Below are positions 54,419 through 64,000 of a DNA stretch of 64,000 bases, piece after piece. The notes beneath the pieces are model-generated. The model saw only the letters and a program-made list of their open reading frames with translations, was not told the DNA's origin and did not search any database. The DNA lies in assembly GCA_964023275.1 (NCBI GenBank), contig OZ029914.1:48500530-48564529 (forward strand), read 5' to 3'. The position numbers and the translations under genes are program-made. Within the stretch, counting starts at the first letter, position 1, and the number at the start of each line of letters is the position of its first letter. Origin of the DNA: Norana najaformis (Eukaryota > Annelida > Clitellata > Crassiclitellata > Hormogastridae).

Positions 54419-55115
54419 CCCTTTACCCGTTTATTAAAAATTTTCAGGTTCCGCCCACAGCGTTTATTTAATTTTGCATAAACATGGTGTTTTCAGGTGT
54501 GAACATTGCTGACTGTTTTAACTGAAAAAAATAAAATGCAAAAATGTTTTATTGTTATTATTTTTTTATGACATTTGTCTCTGGTCACAATGCATAAGAA
54601 ATGTACCTGAAAATAAGTATAACAATTTTTTCTTTGTGTGATACACCTCAACCCATGGAACTACGCAAAGTGAAACATCACTATCAGGTTCTGACTCTTG
54701 AGTGTCTTCCTCAGGCTCCGAAAAACAATTATTGGATAAATCATACAAATCCTCTAGTTACGATAAGTTCGATTCATCAGATGAATCTTCAGCTAAAACC
54801 TGCTCTGGAATGAGGTTGACATCATGCGTGCGAAAGTTATGTTTCATAGAAGAATTTGACGATTTTAGGATATGTTTACAGAGAACTGAAACTATATTTT
54901 GCAACTGAAAATACCAATACTAAAAATACAATGACGCCATTTGTTTCCATAGACGATCTAAATAATAGAGCAATCCAATAGTAATAATAAAGGCGAGATA
55001 TTTCGGGGTAAACTGTAGCAGTAAGGTTAGGACTATGATCCGCGAGTTATCTCGGGGTAAACGCTGTGGACTCGATTACCGCCGGCGAGTATACTCGGGG
55101 CAAACGGGTAATGGG
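54419..55115. mobile_element. Internally deleted piggyBac-like element
   Basis: 697 bp between TTAA sites (54415-54418 and 55116-55119). Inverted ends: left CCCTTTACCCGTTTAT, right CCCATTACCCGTTTGC, with a further inverted CACAGCGTTTA inside. TTAA duplication plus CCC termini is the piggyBac signature. An internal minus-strand frame (54566-54748) keeps pieces resembling piggyBac transposase. Confidence 0.85.
54566..54748 (-). pseudogene. piggyBac transposase remnant
   Basis: Encodes an acidic stretch (SEPEEDTQESEPDSD), like the N-terminal acidic part of piggyBac transposases, joined directly to SLCVVPWVEVYHT, which resembles the C-terminal Cys-rich domain (LCxxPCFExYHT). The catalytic domain between them is missing, matching an internal deletion. 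Key cysteines are also lost. Confidence 0.6.
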
Positions 55116-55139
55116 TTAACTGCGTAACGTTCCTTTCAC

Positions 55140-55440
<301 letters not shown>

Positions 55441-55969
55441 TGAAAGTATGAGTCAGGTCTAGAAAAAGGGACTAGCGTCCTTGGCTGGACTCCAGTCCTA
55501 ATCACTGGTTTAAATCCTACATGCAGTCTTCTCCAAACTTTCTTTAGAGAGCTTGTTCATTGTGGCTAACAAGGCTGTCCAGTGTTCAACAACATACGCG
55601 ATATGCTTGGAGAAACGTTGCCTGCATTTTCAGATGGCACAATGTTGCTTTATCAAAGTGCGTGCATAAGGAACGAGTTCACCTTAGGCATGGAATAAAG
55701 ACTTTGCACCTTTCGAATGCAATTTGAGTTATGGCCATGGTGACCCTGGTCTTAACCCAAATATGGGCTGTGGCCAAGGTCACCCTGATAAACACAGAAC
55801 AGCTTGTAGAAGAAATGTGATTTGGAAAAGATTGTTTTTTAGTTTTCTTCCCTGTTTGTCTTCCTCAGTTTCTGCATTGTGTTGGCAAAATATTTCTTTG
55901 AGTTTTGTTGATTGTGTAAGGATTTTATGCTCCATTTACTTGTTAAACAGTTCATCTCCTACCTGGAGA

Positions 55970-56429
55970 ATGATACGTTTGGTCCAACTAACGCTAAAAA
56001 GGATAGTTGGAAAGGAATGGAGGGAGACTGAACATATACAGCCAGTGAAAAAAGGGGCGCATCCTGATCAAGATGACAGTAGGAAGTCAGAGAGCCTGAT
56101 TTTTGATTGTTTAGCAGTCTCATCGGAGGAACAAGCATCCGGTGAGAGTGTAGCTGAGCCCACTTGGGGAGAAATTGAAAACAATGAGAAAATCTCAGTT
56201 GACAACACCTCTGAGCTGGAAGCCAAAGCTACCCATTCACCAGAGGCCATTGGAAAACCCACCAATGCACAGGGAGAATTAACACCTACTGATTCATGGC
56301 AGAGAAAGGAGAATCTGACTTGTCCTCAGCAGAAGGCAGCAGAATGTAGGCCTCTTACCTTACCAGCCCCTGGCTTTGAATTCAAACTGAAAGTCGCAGC
56401 AGTATGTTTTATCTTGCCTGGACTTATTG
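55970..56429 (+). CDS. Gene E first recognised exon, acidic with hydrophobic end
   Basis: The frame is open from 55724 to a good donor (CTTATTG|GTAAGC) in phase 1. The first strong ATG is 55970 (MIRLVQLTLKR). The body is rich in Glu, Ser, Thr and Lys without cysteines typical of an Ig fold, ending in KLKVAAVCFILPGLI. An acceptor just before 55950 (TTAAACAG) is also possible. Confidence 0.5.
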
Positions 56430-59400
56430 GTAAGCATGAAAGAGTGTGTTGCATGAATTCTTTATGACTTGTTACTGTGCACAAGAAAGGGTAATGAAAG
56501 TTGGTAAAGTACTGTAAATTTGTGTGCAACAAGTGCGCTGAGGAGGCGAATAGGCATAAAATTTTGGACAATATCAGTTCTTTGCATATTTATAGTCTCT
56601 GCTGTGTTAACTATCAAATTATAAGTTCTTGTGCAAAAAATAAATGGCTAAGTATTTTTATTTTTAATTTTAGTACAATGCCCTCCAACGAAAACTTGTT
56701 AATATGGCCTGTTGGTTCCTAATTTGAAGTCTTGTGCATTGATTATTATGCTAATGACCCAGTCATAAATATTACATCTGATCCAGTTTTTTATGGAAAT
56801 TTAATTGATGGTACCCTCAGAGTTGTTTGAATACTCTTCAATTTGCTATTTTCATAAACCTTCACGATGCCCAGGAAACAACAGTTTAGGTTGAGTCGTA
56901 GTTATGGTATATTTCTACTCACGATTTCTCAAAAGTAGCTGCGAAGATGCCTACATCTTTAAAAAATTTTAACATTTTTACTATTTGTGGTAGAAAGTTT
57001 AGAAACATGCAGTTTTCTCCTAGTTATTCAGCAATTCAAGACCCAATTCAAGGCAATATAAAACTGATTTTATTTTTTGCTGAAAGTACTATGTTACACT
57101 TTTCTCGTGAACGGTCACGTATGGCTTAAAATAAAATCTGTACAAGTTAATGGAAGCATTGAAAGCCATTAATTCATGTATTCATAATGTAAATATAATG
57201 GAACTTGCATGCATTTGAATAGTTTTCCATGAGATTTAGTACATAAATTTCAGTAAATTTATTGCAACACATTTGGTGTAACAATTCCACGGTGTTTATA
57301 TAGCACTTTTCAACTCAAAATAATAGTACACTCTTGGATGACATGGTGGGTGAGTGTTATAGCTGCTGCATATTGGTGTGCTGTTTGGGGTTCAATTCAT
57401 GGAGCATCACACGAATTTGTTAGGTTGTTTCAGAAAAATGGACCAATGAACAACGATTTTGCTAGATTCTTTGCAAGGTTCTTGTCAAATGATAATTGTT
57501 AAAACGAAATTATTATTTTTAGGTGGTGTCTGCGCTTTTGAGGGACCAAAGAATCAGGTTGTGAAGAAAGGAGATCCTCTTGTCTTGACTTGTAAAACAG
57601 ATTTAAAACATCATGCACCTATTAAATGGCACAAGGATGGCAGCATGTTCCACTCGGGATACTACTTTACAAGTAACGTCGAAGGCAGGTGCACATTGGT
57701 GGTTAATGAACAAGAACACGAAGTGCACTGCAACAACACTGATGAACAGATGGCAGGTGTCTACGCTTGTCAGCAGGTCGAAGATCTGAAGAGGACAAGA
57801 GCATTGATCACTGTACTGGGTGGGTATACGTACCAAAGTAAAAAATTTGGGTTGTTTCAAAATTAGCTATGTTCTCTTTTATTGGAGCCTTTCACTTTGA
57901 TTTTATGAGGGAGAGGCTGGCCACCCGCCATTATATGACAAGGCCAAGAAGAAACGCTTCTAACCCATAGCGGCCTCCAGGATTAACTTAAGGGACTGGT
58001 GTCCTTCACTTTGATTCATAGCACAGTTGGTTCACTGGGTTTTTATTTCACCTGCTTAATATGCATTTGGCTACAATGCATTGAGTGGATTTTGTAACTG
58101 ATTTCTAACTGAATAATTTGATCTGTAACAAGCTGATTATAACAATTCTATGAACTGGCATTCGATTTACCAGTGTTTAGAAGAGCTGTAACAATGAGCA
58201 TTCTTGGTAAATGATCGAGTCAAATTTCGCAATGACCTGAAAAGTGACCAAATCTTTTGCCTGAATTTTATTTTTATTTATTTTATTATGGTATGTAATA
58301 AGCTCAGCTGTGTTTGAACTTGACACTTGAGTGATTTTCTTGTGTAAGGTATTGTTTCCTTTACAACTGTCGGTAGTAAATTGGATAGGACACTTGGCTG
58401 TATATGGAGAGTATGGGTTCAAGCTCTCCTGAAACGGTTTCTGTGTAGGGACCTTGAGCAAATTCTTCACTCACAAATGAAACTTTATTATAATTTTATC
58501 TCATAACTCAAATGTGCACTAATGGACGGAAGGTATTGACGTACTAATATGACGTTTGTTTTATGTGCATTTGTGTGAAATCTAACATTAATGCTATGTC
58601 TTCACAGATATTAACATCACCTTGACTGAAACCAACGTTACCACTATCTTCTGTGAGGCTGTGATCACTGGAAACAACTTAACTGGGATTCTTTGGCAAA
58701 TAATCCAAGGAGACAGTGTGACTAATGCAGCTCAGAAGTTTACTCTTATCGACAGCAACGTAATTGGTGGAGTTCAGCGTCAAAAAATAACTAGCACTCT
58801 GGTCTTGGATCGAAATGACATCTACACAAATGGTGTATGCAGACTGACGATGGAGTTCAGCAATGGATCAGCCATCCCCCTCGAGCCCGGAGAACAAATG
58901 GCAGATAACATTCCGACCTACACAGTTAATATACCAGGTAACACTGGTAACACCAGTATGTGGAAAAATTCTAATAAGTTATATGTTTATTAAGTTCTAA
59001 TCTAATCATTTGGCTTATTTCTAATGGGTTTCTGCTTTTCGTTAGTATTCTTGTTACCTTTTTCATCAGCGTAATCAACAAAGCCATCACGAAATGGTTG
59101 TAGATTTTGCACCAGAGTAAAATAATGGTTCTTAAATGAATATTGAAATGTAGATGGTGAGTTGGTAAATCAAGCCTTTGATGAGTGCATACCAGGTGTA
59201 TGAGGAGCCTTTCAGCAACTGAAAGGCATGTGGCCCTACAACTGCCTTCAGCCAATCATGTCAGCAAAGCACTAGACAAATAATCACCATTTAAATATAT
59301 ACTGATGGAGTGCGTGGAAGTGAGACAAGTATCCAAGAAATCTAGGACAGGACCAAAAAACCCCAGAAAAAATGCTGTCACCCTACTTTTATCCATGAAA

Positions 59401-60071
59401 CACATTTTGTCATTATAAATGGCAAGAGGGGCAGTTTCTGTTGAATGAAACTTATGTTATGCGGTCTGAAATGGGGGGGATAAGTGAGTTGGATGATAGT
59501 TGGGTTTGCTTACGATTCATAATTACCCATTCTAGAATTTTAGATACAGAGTTCAAAGTTCAGATGTAATTAGATAGCATACTGCCACCCAGGCAGTTGC
59601 TTGTGAGCAAGAAGTTGGAGGAATGCCCAAACTTAGAAAATTCAGACCACTTATTCAGATTTTTCAGATTCATATTCTTAGGCATGATGTTACCGGCGCT
59701 ATGGAAGTAGCTAGATTAGATTAGATACTGTCTCTAGTTTCAATGTGCACTTATGAACTTTTAAGGAGGGCATTGTATTGTATTGAGTTTTTTGCAGTAG
59801 GATGTATTGAGCACTACAAAAATTTTCTTACAACTTAAGTATTATTGTGCTGTGTGTTTTTTTACTTTATTTCTTGTAGTGGATGAGAGCATGCCAGTGA
59901 CAATGAGTTCTGTCTCAGACACCAAGAAAATCGACCAGTCGCAGAGTTTCTTCCTGGACATCATTCTAAGAATCGTGGTGATTGGAGTGATTGTATTGAT
60001 TGCAGTGGGAATGGTAGCAGTGACCATCATCTACGATTACAGGGAGCACCGTGCTAGCAGTAATCCACATT
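55970..60071 (+). CDS. IgSF receptor gene E (3' end not found)
   Basis: Recognised exons: about 55970-56429, 57523-57819, 58608-58937, 59880-60071, all joined in phase 1 (1279 nt, 426 aa so far). Layout: long acidic N-terminal segment ending in the hydrophobic FKLKVAAVCFILPGLI, a V-type Ig, a second Ig-like domain lacking the YSGNW signature, then stalk plus TM. No tail exon with tyrosine motifs was identified. A candidate at 61654 would create a stop when spliced to this TM exon. The tail may lie beyond the window. The N-terminus is unusual: either a signal-anchor with about 135 preceding residues, or the true start is an internal or upstream exon. Confidence 0.62.
57523..57819 (+). CDS. Gene E exon: V-type Ig domain
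   Basis: Phase 1-1, acceptor TTTTTAG, donor CTGG|GTGGGT. It encodes CAFEGPKNQVVKKGDPLVLTCKTD, PIKWHKDG, QMAGVYACQQV and RALITVL. Clear Cys-Trp-GxYxC signature. Confidence 0.88.
58370..58485 (+). mobile_element. tRNA-derived SINE fragment
   Basis: Contains GGTTCAAGC and TGTGTAGGGACCTTGAGCAAATTCTTCACTCAC-like body (in pieces) as in the other SINE copies. Truncated at its 3' end. Lies in a gene E intron. Confidence 0.6.
58608..58937 (+). CDS. Gene E exon: second Ig-like domain
   Basis: Phase 1-1, acceptor CTTCACAG, donor CCAG|GTAACA. It encodes NITLTETNVTTIFCEAVI, GILWQII, TSTLVLDRND, GVCRLTM and a stalk ending TYTVNIP. Two cysteines and Trp are in Ig-like positions, but the domain is divergent from the others. 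Confidence 0.82.
59880..60071 (+). CDS. Gene E exon: stalk and transmembrane segment
   Basis: Phase 1-1, acceptor CTTGTAG, donor CATT|GTAAGC. It encodes a Ser/Thr-rich stalk (DESMPVTMSSVSDTKK), the helix IVVIGVIVLIAVGMVAVTII and the juxtamembrane YDYREHRASSNPH. Confidence 0.8.
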
Positions 60072-60419
60072 GTAAGCTAAAAGGAAAGGTTACAGACCTG
60101 TACTAATGAGTTTCAGCTACACTTTCTGAAGGGGTATTTTCTGTGTCTTTTTAGGACTGTTCTCAAGAGCTGTCATTTTGAGAAAGAAGTCATTTCAGTT
60201 TGTTGTTTTGTTTCAAAATTGTAATTTATGTCCAAGCATTGTCTTGTGATTCCTCAGTGAACACCAACACTTAACCGGTGCTGGTACAGGTTAGCTAATT
60301 TAAAATCACCCTTACTTCATTATCATTGTCTGTGAGCCTATAGGCTACTGATGTCCACTGCAATGTAATAGTTTTCTTCCATTTTGCTTTGCCTTTGTCA
60401 CGAGGTTCCGGCTATGACT

Positions 60420-61520
60420 TGCAACGGGGTAGTTACTGACATTTCAAAAGCTAACTTGAGAAAGCTTCAAACAGTTCAAAAAACCTTGGCCAGAGCTATC
60501 TCTAAAACTGCAAAGTGCAAACATATTTCCGATTCTTAAAATCATTGCAGTCGCTGCCCAGAGAAAATTGAAAAATTCAGACTGGGCTAATCATCTACTA
60601 GACTCTACACTTCAGCCTACCTCACTTTTCTGGCTCACAAGACTGGTCGCTACTTGATCAGGTCCTCTGATTGTCTCACCCTGACTTTTCCATGGACAAG
60701 GACAGCTCTCGTTGGCAAACCTATTCTGTCGTTGCTTCCAGCCTCTACTGGACACCAGTTTGCTTAGCAGCAACCATTGACTGATGCCCTGATGTTAAAG
60801 AAGTTCTCAGTTTATATTACTTCCCTTAACAAAGTAGAACATTGTGCTTTTATCTTCTTGTTGCTCTGCATTGTACACATATGTCTGAAGATGACTAGTT
60901 TCCACCTGAGGATTGTCTGTATTAAATTTTCACCCTAGTTTGCTTTGAACTTGTTTCTGCTTTTAGTCATTAGCAAATTTCTTGCATCTTTGATATTCCA
61001 TCTGCATTCAGCTCCTGCACAGACTATACACCTGTGTTGGCATCTTGGATATGCTTGCTGTACTTCCTTCAGTTTAAAATATTTTTGTTCACAGTCATTT
61101 TAAATTGTAGCTCTGGGCCCTCCTGTCTAAGCTGCAGAATCTTCCAAGACTTTAAACCTTTTGTGTGATCTTACTAGCAACTCGTTGGCTCTGCTCCATC
61201 ATATCTTAAGGACTTCTGCATTTCGGTCTCCTTGGTTCCAGGCCGTAGCACTCTCCGGTCGGCCTCCCTTGGACTCCTGACTGTCCCTCGTATGCGCACT
61301 GCTACAGCGCAGTCTAGAAGCTTTGCCTATGTTGGACCCAATAGCTGGAATCGCCTTTCCCGAGAGCTCCGGCTAGTATTCCTCAGTTTGTCTCTTCCGC
61401 AGTTTCGCAAGCGCCTGAAGTCTGTATTATTTGCCAGTGGTCTCACTGGTTCGGGTCGGGAGCGCTTCTGATGAGTCTATTCTTGAAGTGGCGCTTTATA
61501 AATGTCAGATTACTATTACA
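60420..61520 (+). mobile_element. LINE fragments with ORF2 C-terminus
   Basis: Decayed RT blocks (LRKLQTVQKTLARAISKTAKC near 60450) are followed by an open frame at 61232-61471 with RSASLGLLTVPRMRTATAQSRSFAYVGPNSWNRLSREL and FRKRLKSVLF, then GTGGCGCTTTATAAATGTCAG and an ATTAC-type tail at about 61505-61525. CR1-like 3' end. Confidence 0.75.
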
Positions 61521-61653
61521 ATTACAACTCCACTGTTAGACAATAATCATTTTCAATCATCTTTATTTTGATGACTTTTATGCTGACCCATTTTTACTGC
61601 ATTTCTCTCCGAATTGATTTTCTGCTTCTGTTGATTATTTCTTTTGTGATCAG

Positions 61654-61698
61654 AGAATCTGTTCCAAGATGGCTACCAATATCCTCTGCAGGACATCT
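61654..61698 (+). CDS. Weak candidate tail exon of gene E
   Basis: Acceptor GTGATCAG and donor ATCT|GTGAGA enclose NLFQDGYQYPLQDI in phase 1. If joined directly to the gene E TM exon it would give TAG at the junction, so an intermediate exon would be required. Low confidence. Confidence 0.2.
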
Positions 61699-61884
61699 GT
61701 GAGAAACTTAATTTATTCTATTTATTCTATCTATTCTTTTCATTTATTCTATGCTTTTAGTTAAATCTTAGTCTTTGCACTGACATTTTAAAGCATCCTA
61801 GTCCTACTTAGCATTTATTTATAATTTTATAAATGTGGCCTCAGTTCTTCTCAACATGTCTGCTATCAATGCATTTCAGTTTAT

Positions 61885-61892
61885 TATTTATT

Positions 61893-61927
<35 letters not shown>
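61885..61927 (+). repeat. (TTAT)/(TTA)n microsatellite
   Basis: TTTA units grading into TTA units. Confidence 0.85.
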
Positions 61928-62084
61928 CACCATTAATATCATGAAACAAGTGAACCATTTATCATAAGTCCTTGACTCCAATGAGGTCTTCAAATGTGCC
62001 TCTGAAAATAAAGGCATTATAGTGCTGTGTGCAAACTGAAAGGCGCTGAAAAAGATGGATTGCCTCAACGTAGATTAAATTAAT

Positions 62085-62205
62085 GGCTGAGCATCAACCA
62101 ATGGCATTGCTCAAAGTCCTTGCAGAGTAACAGTCTGAGGTGAGGCTCAAACTCATACTGTCTGAATTACAAGCCATGCATTCTATCCAGCTACTGTGGC
62201 CCACA
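62085..62205 (-). mobile_element. tRNA-derived SINE copy, minus strand
   Basis: The reverse complement reads GGCCACAGTAGCTGGATAG, GAGTTTGAGCCTCACCTCAG and AAGGACTTTGAGCAATGCC, GGTTGATGCTCAGCCATTAA, matching the plus-strand SINE copies. Confidence 0.65.
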
Positions 62206-62559
62206 GATTCTGCAGTCTGTTAGATAGCCATGTTTCAGCACCTTGAGAACCTTAGGACATGTAGATGCTATTTAAATATCAATTATATAGCACACAGTCA
62301 CACATGCATACATACTGTGTATTCAGTAAGTAATATAGGGGTACATTAAAGCTGGCATAATTTTTTTTGCATGCACTCGTGTTTGCAAATTCTTACTAGA
62401 CTTGAACGAAGGTAACTTGTGGAAAGTCTGTTTAAGTGTAAGATAGAACCTGTGTCGCCATCAAATGTGTTCGGGGTATTTTTATTCTTAATTTAATGTT
62501 AACTGTTTTTTATTTGTCTTAGACATGGTTTGACAAGCAGAAGACTGGAAGCTTATTAG

Positions 62560-62696
62560 CACATGTAGTGACTTTATTAGACTTCCTGTTAGTGCATGTA
62601 AAGACTTTATTAGTAATTAGTATATACAGTATTAGGCTCCTTATTAGTAGGTTAAAGACTTTATTAGGCTCATTCTTAGTACATATTAAGACTTTA
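62560..62696 (+). repeat. Degenerate tandem repeat with AAGACTTTATTAG core
   Basis: Several imperfect copies of a unit containing GACTTTATTAGNCTC-like sequence, continuing to the right of the MITE at 62697. It shows the pre-insertion state of that MITE's target. Confidence 0.65.
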
Positions 62697-63201
62697 GGGC
62701 CCATCCATATATTACCTATGCCAAAAAATTATATTTTCATACCCCTCCCTCCCCTGTTGCACCTCATGCAGTTTGTGGACCCCCTGCCCATGCGTACGTA
62801 CAACCAAGCTTTTCTAACCCTCCCTTTACAAAAGTTAATTAGCTAAAGTCTTCTATAAGACATTTATTTTACCGTAAATTAATAAATCTTTGGGCTGAGG
62901 TCGATAATGTTAATAGTTTTTATATTGCTACTTTGTCAGTAGGTGGCGCTGTAGTGTCTGGTTCACAGCACAAAATAATTGCACATGGCTTTTATATAAT
63001 GTAATAAACGCCATCGGACGACTATAGGATAATGCAGTGTTATAAATAGGCTAATGTGGACATCATAATTAGAAATTTATTTTGCATACGTACACAATTT
63101 GTCGAGACCCACCCTCTCGCTATACGTACCCATACGCAAAATCGCCTAAATCCGATCACTCCCCTTCCCCCTCATTGCGTACGTAATATATGGATGGGCC
63201 C
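62697..63201. mobile_element. Harbinger-like MITE with TTA target duplication
   Basis: 505 bp with inverted ends that are identical over GGGCCCATCCATATATTAC. TTA stands on both sides (62694-62696 and 63202-63204). Removing the element and one TTA restores AAGACTTTATTAGGCT, which occurs intact at about 62654-62669. A 3-bp TTA target and GGG-rich termini fit PIF/Harbinger. No ORF. Confidence 0.85.
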
Positions 63202-63390
63202 TTATTAGGCTTTTATTTTCATCGTAACTGCGCTTTTTAGTTAAATTTTTGTTGCTTTTCCTGTATTGGTGTTGCTAATGTACGTTTATCTGTATCTGGC
63301 TATTTAACTGGTATAATGCTCACCATGGATCAATGGAAAGCTTTAAAATTTAGAATGTATCTGTGTTGATGATACCAGAAGTCATATTTG

Positions 63391-63557
63391 TGGGGCACAG
63401 TAGCCAGTTGGTTAGAAAGCTCAGCTTCTAAGGTGGAGAATACAGGGTCCTGTGTAGGGACCTTGAGCAAGTCCTTCACCAACAATTGCTCGGAGCCATC
63501 AGTTGATGCTTAGTTGTTAGATAGTGGCACTTAATAAATGCAGAATTAATAATAATG
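63391..63557 (+). mobile_element. tRNA-derived SINE copy
   Basis: GGGGCACAGTAGCCAGTTGGTTAGA (A-box region), TGTGTAGGGACCTTGAGCAAG, GTTGATGCTTAGTTGTTAGATAG and the CAGAATTAATAATAAT end. A short piece around the B box is deleted. Confidence 0.7.
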
Positions 63558-64000
63558 CCCATTCAGATTTGTATTATTTTGTTCTTGCAAATTTCTGTAC
63601 TTGATGCTCTAACTATAGATTCAATGAATATGACATAGTCTTACACAAAGTATGTTGTCCTAGCTAGCTCAAAACAGGAATAAGAGCCTCTGATGTATTT
63701 TGGGGCTGTGCCAATGGTCCAGGGATGCCCTATAAGGAAACCTTGAATTTAATATTCTCAGCTAGGAGCCACTCGAGTGTCTCCTGCATGCAGTCCTAAA
63801 TATTATGTCGACAGGATTACTACCCGCCGATAATTTAATGCATAAATGTTTTATTAGGATGTTGTATGCGTATTAAGTTTTTCTTGTGTTCTTAAATACT
63901 TGTAAAACGATGTGTGATTAGCTATTGGATAATAAAGAACTTAGACTAATTTTTGGCCAATTGATTACAATGTTGCTGTAAATGTTTGGGGACTTGTTTT

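Overview
This is animal (metazoan) nuclear DNA, not bacterial. Genes are split into small exons with GT-AG introns, there are AATAAA-type poly(A) signals, and much of the sequence is decayed LINEs, tRNA-derived SINEs, DNA transposons and microsatellites. The AT-rich sequence, the repeat classes and the style of Ig domain suggest a non-vertebrate, probably marine, animal. I cannot name the species.

The main content is a tandem, same-strand cluster of five immunoglobulin-superfamily (IgSF) transmembrane receptor genes, called A to E here. They were assembled exon by exon from reading frame, splice sites and comparison between copies. A is 5009-18380 (three Ig domains, 559 aa predicted). B is 23007-28210 (three Ig, 478 aa). 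C is about 34594-39821 (two Ig, 370 aa). D is 44739-52821 (two Ig, 404 aa). E runs from about 55970 to beyond 60071 (two Ig, tail not found). Every ectodomain and membrane exon, and most tail exons, are phase 1-1, so domains can be skipped or shuffled without breaking frame. The summed exon lengths of A, B, C and D each give a clean open frame to the stop.

Two kinds of cytoplasmic tail alternate. A and D have multi-exon tails with ITIM-like (VYAEV; LGYDLV in A), ITSM-like (TQYLDV/TQYVAV), TYASI and C-terminal SH3-type proline motifs. B and C have a single tail exon with YEMV, YCxL, 13 residues, YSRL, then YVNT, which resembles a stretched ITAM plus a Grb2-type site. Gene B has an ectodomain close to A but a tail close to C, so it is a mosaic. 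The arrangement resembles paired inhibitory/activating immune or allorecognition receptors. That role is inference from motifs.

Layout: 1-5.0 kb, a gag-like coiled-coil ORF, a LINE fragment and the gene A upstream region. 5.0-18.4 kb, gene A, with a 2.35-kb DNA transposon carrying an intact CMC-like DDE transposase in a tail intron. 18.4-23 kb, a diverged duplicate of a gene D tail intron (49.2-51.1 kb) carrying an orphan ITIM-like exon, plus LINE relics. 23-28.3 kb, gene B, with a reverse-transcriptase relic in intron 1. 28.3-34.5 kb, repeats and the 3' part of a roughly 3-kb duplication shared with gene C. 34.6-40 kb, gene C. 40-44.7 kb, the partner duplicate and repeats. 44.7-52.9 kb, gene D. 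53-55.5 kb, LINE fragments, a hAT-type MITE and an internally deleted piggyBac element. 56-64 kb, gene E, LINE and SINE copies and a Harbinger-like MITE.
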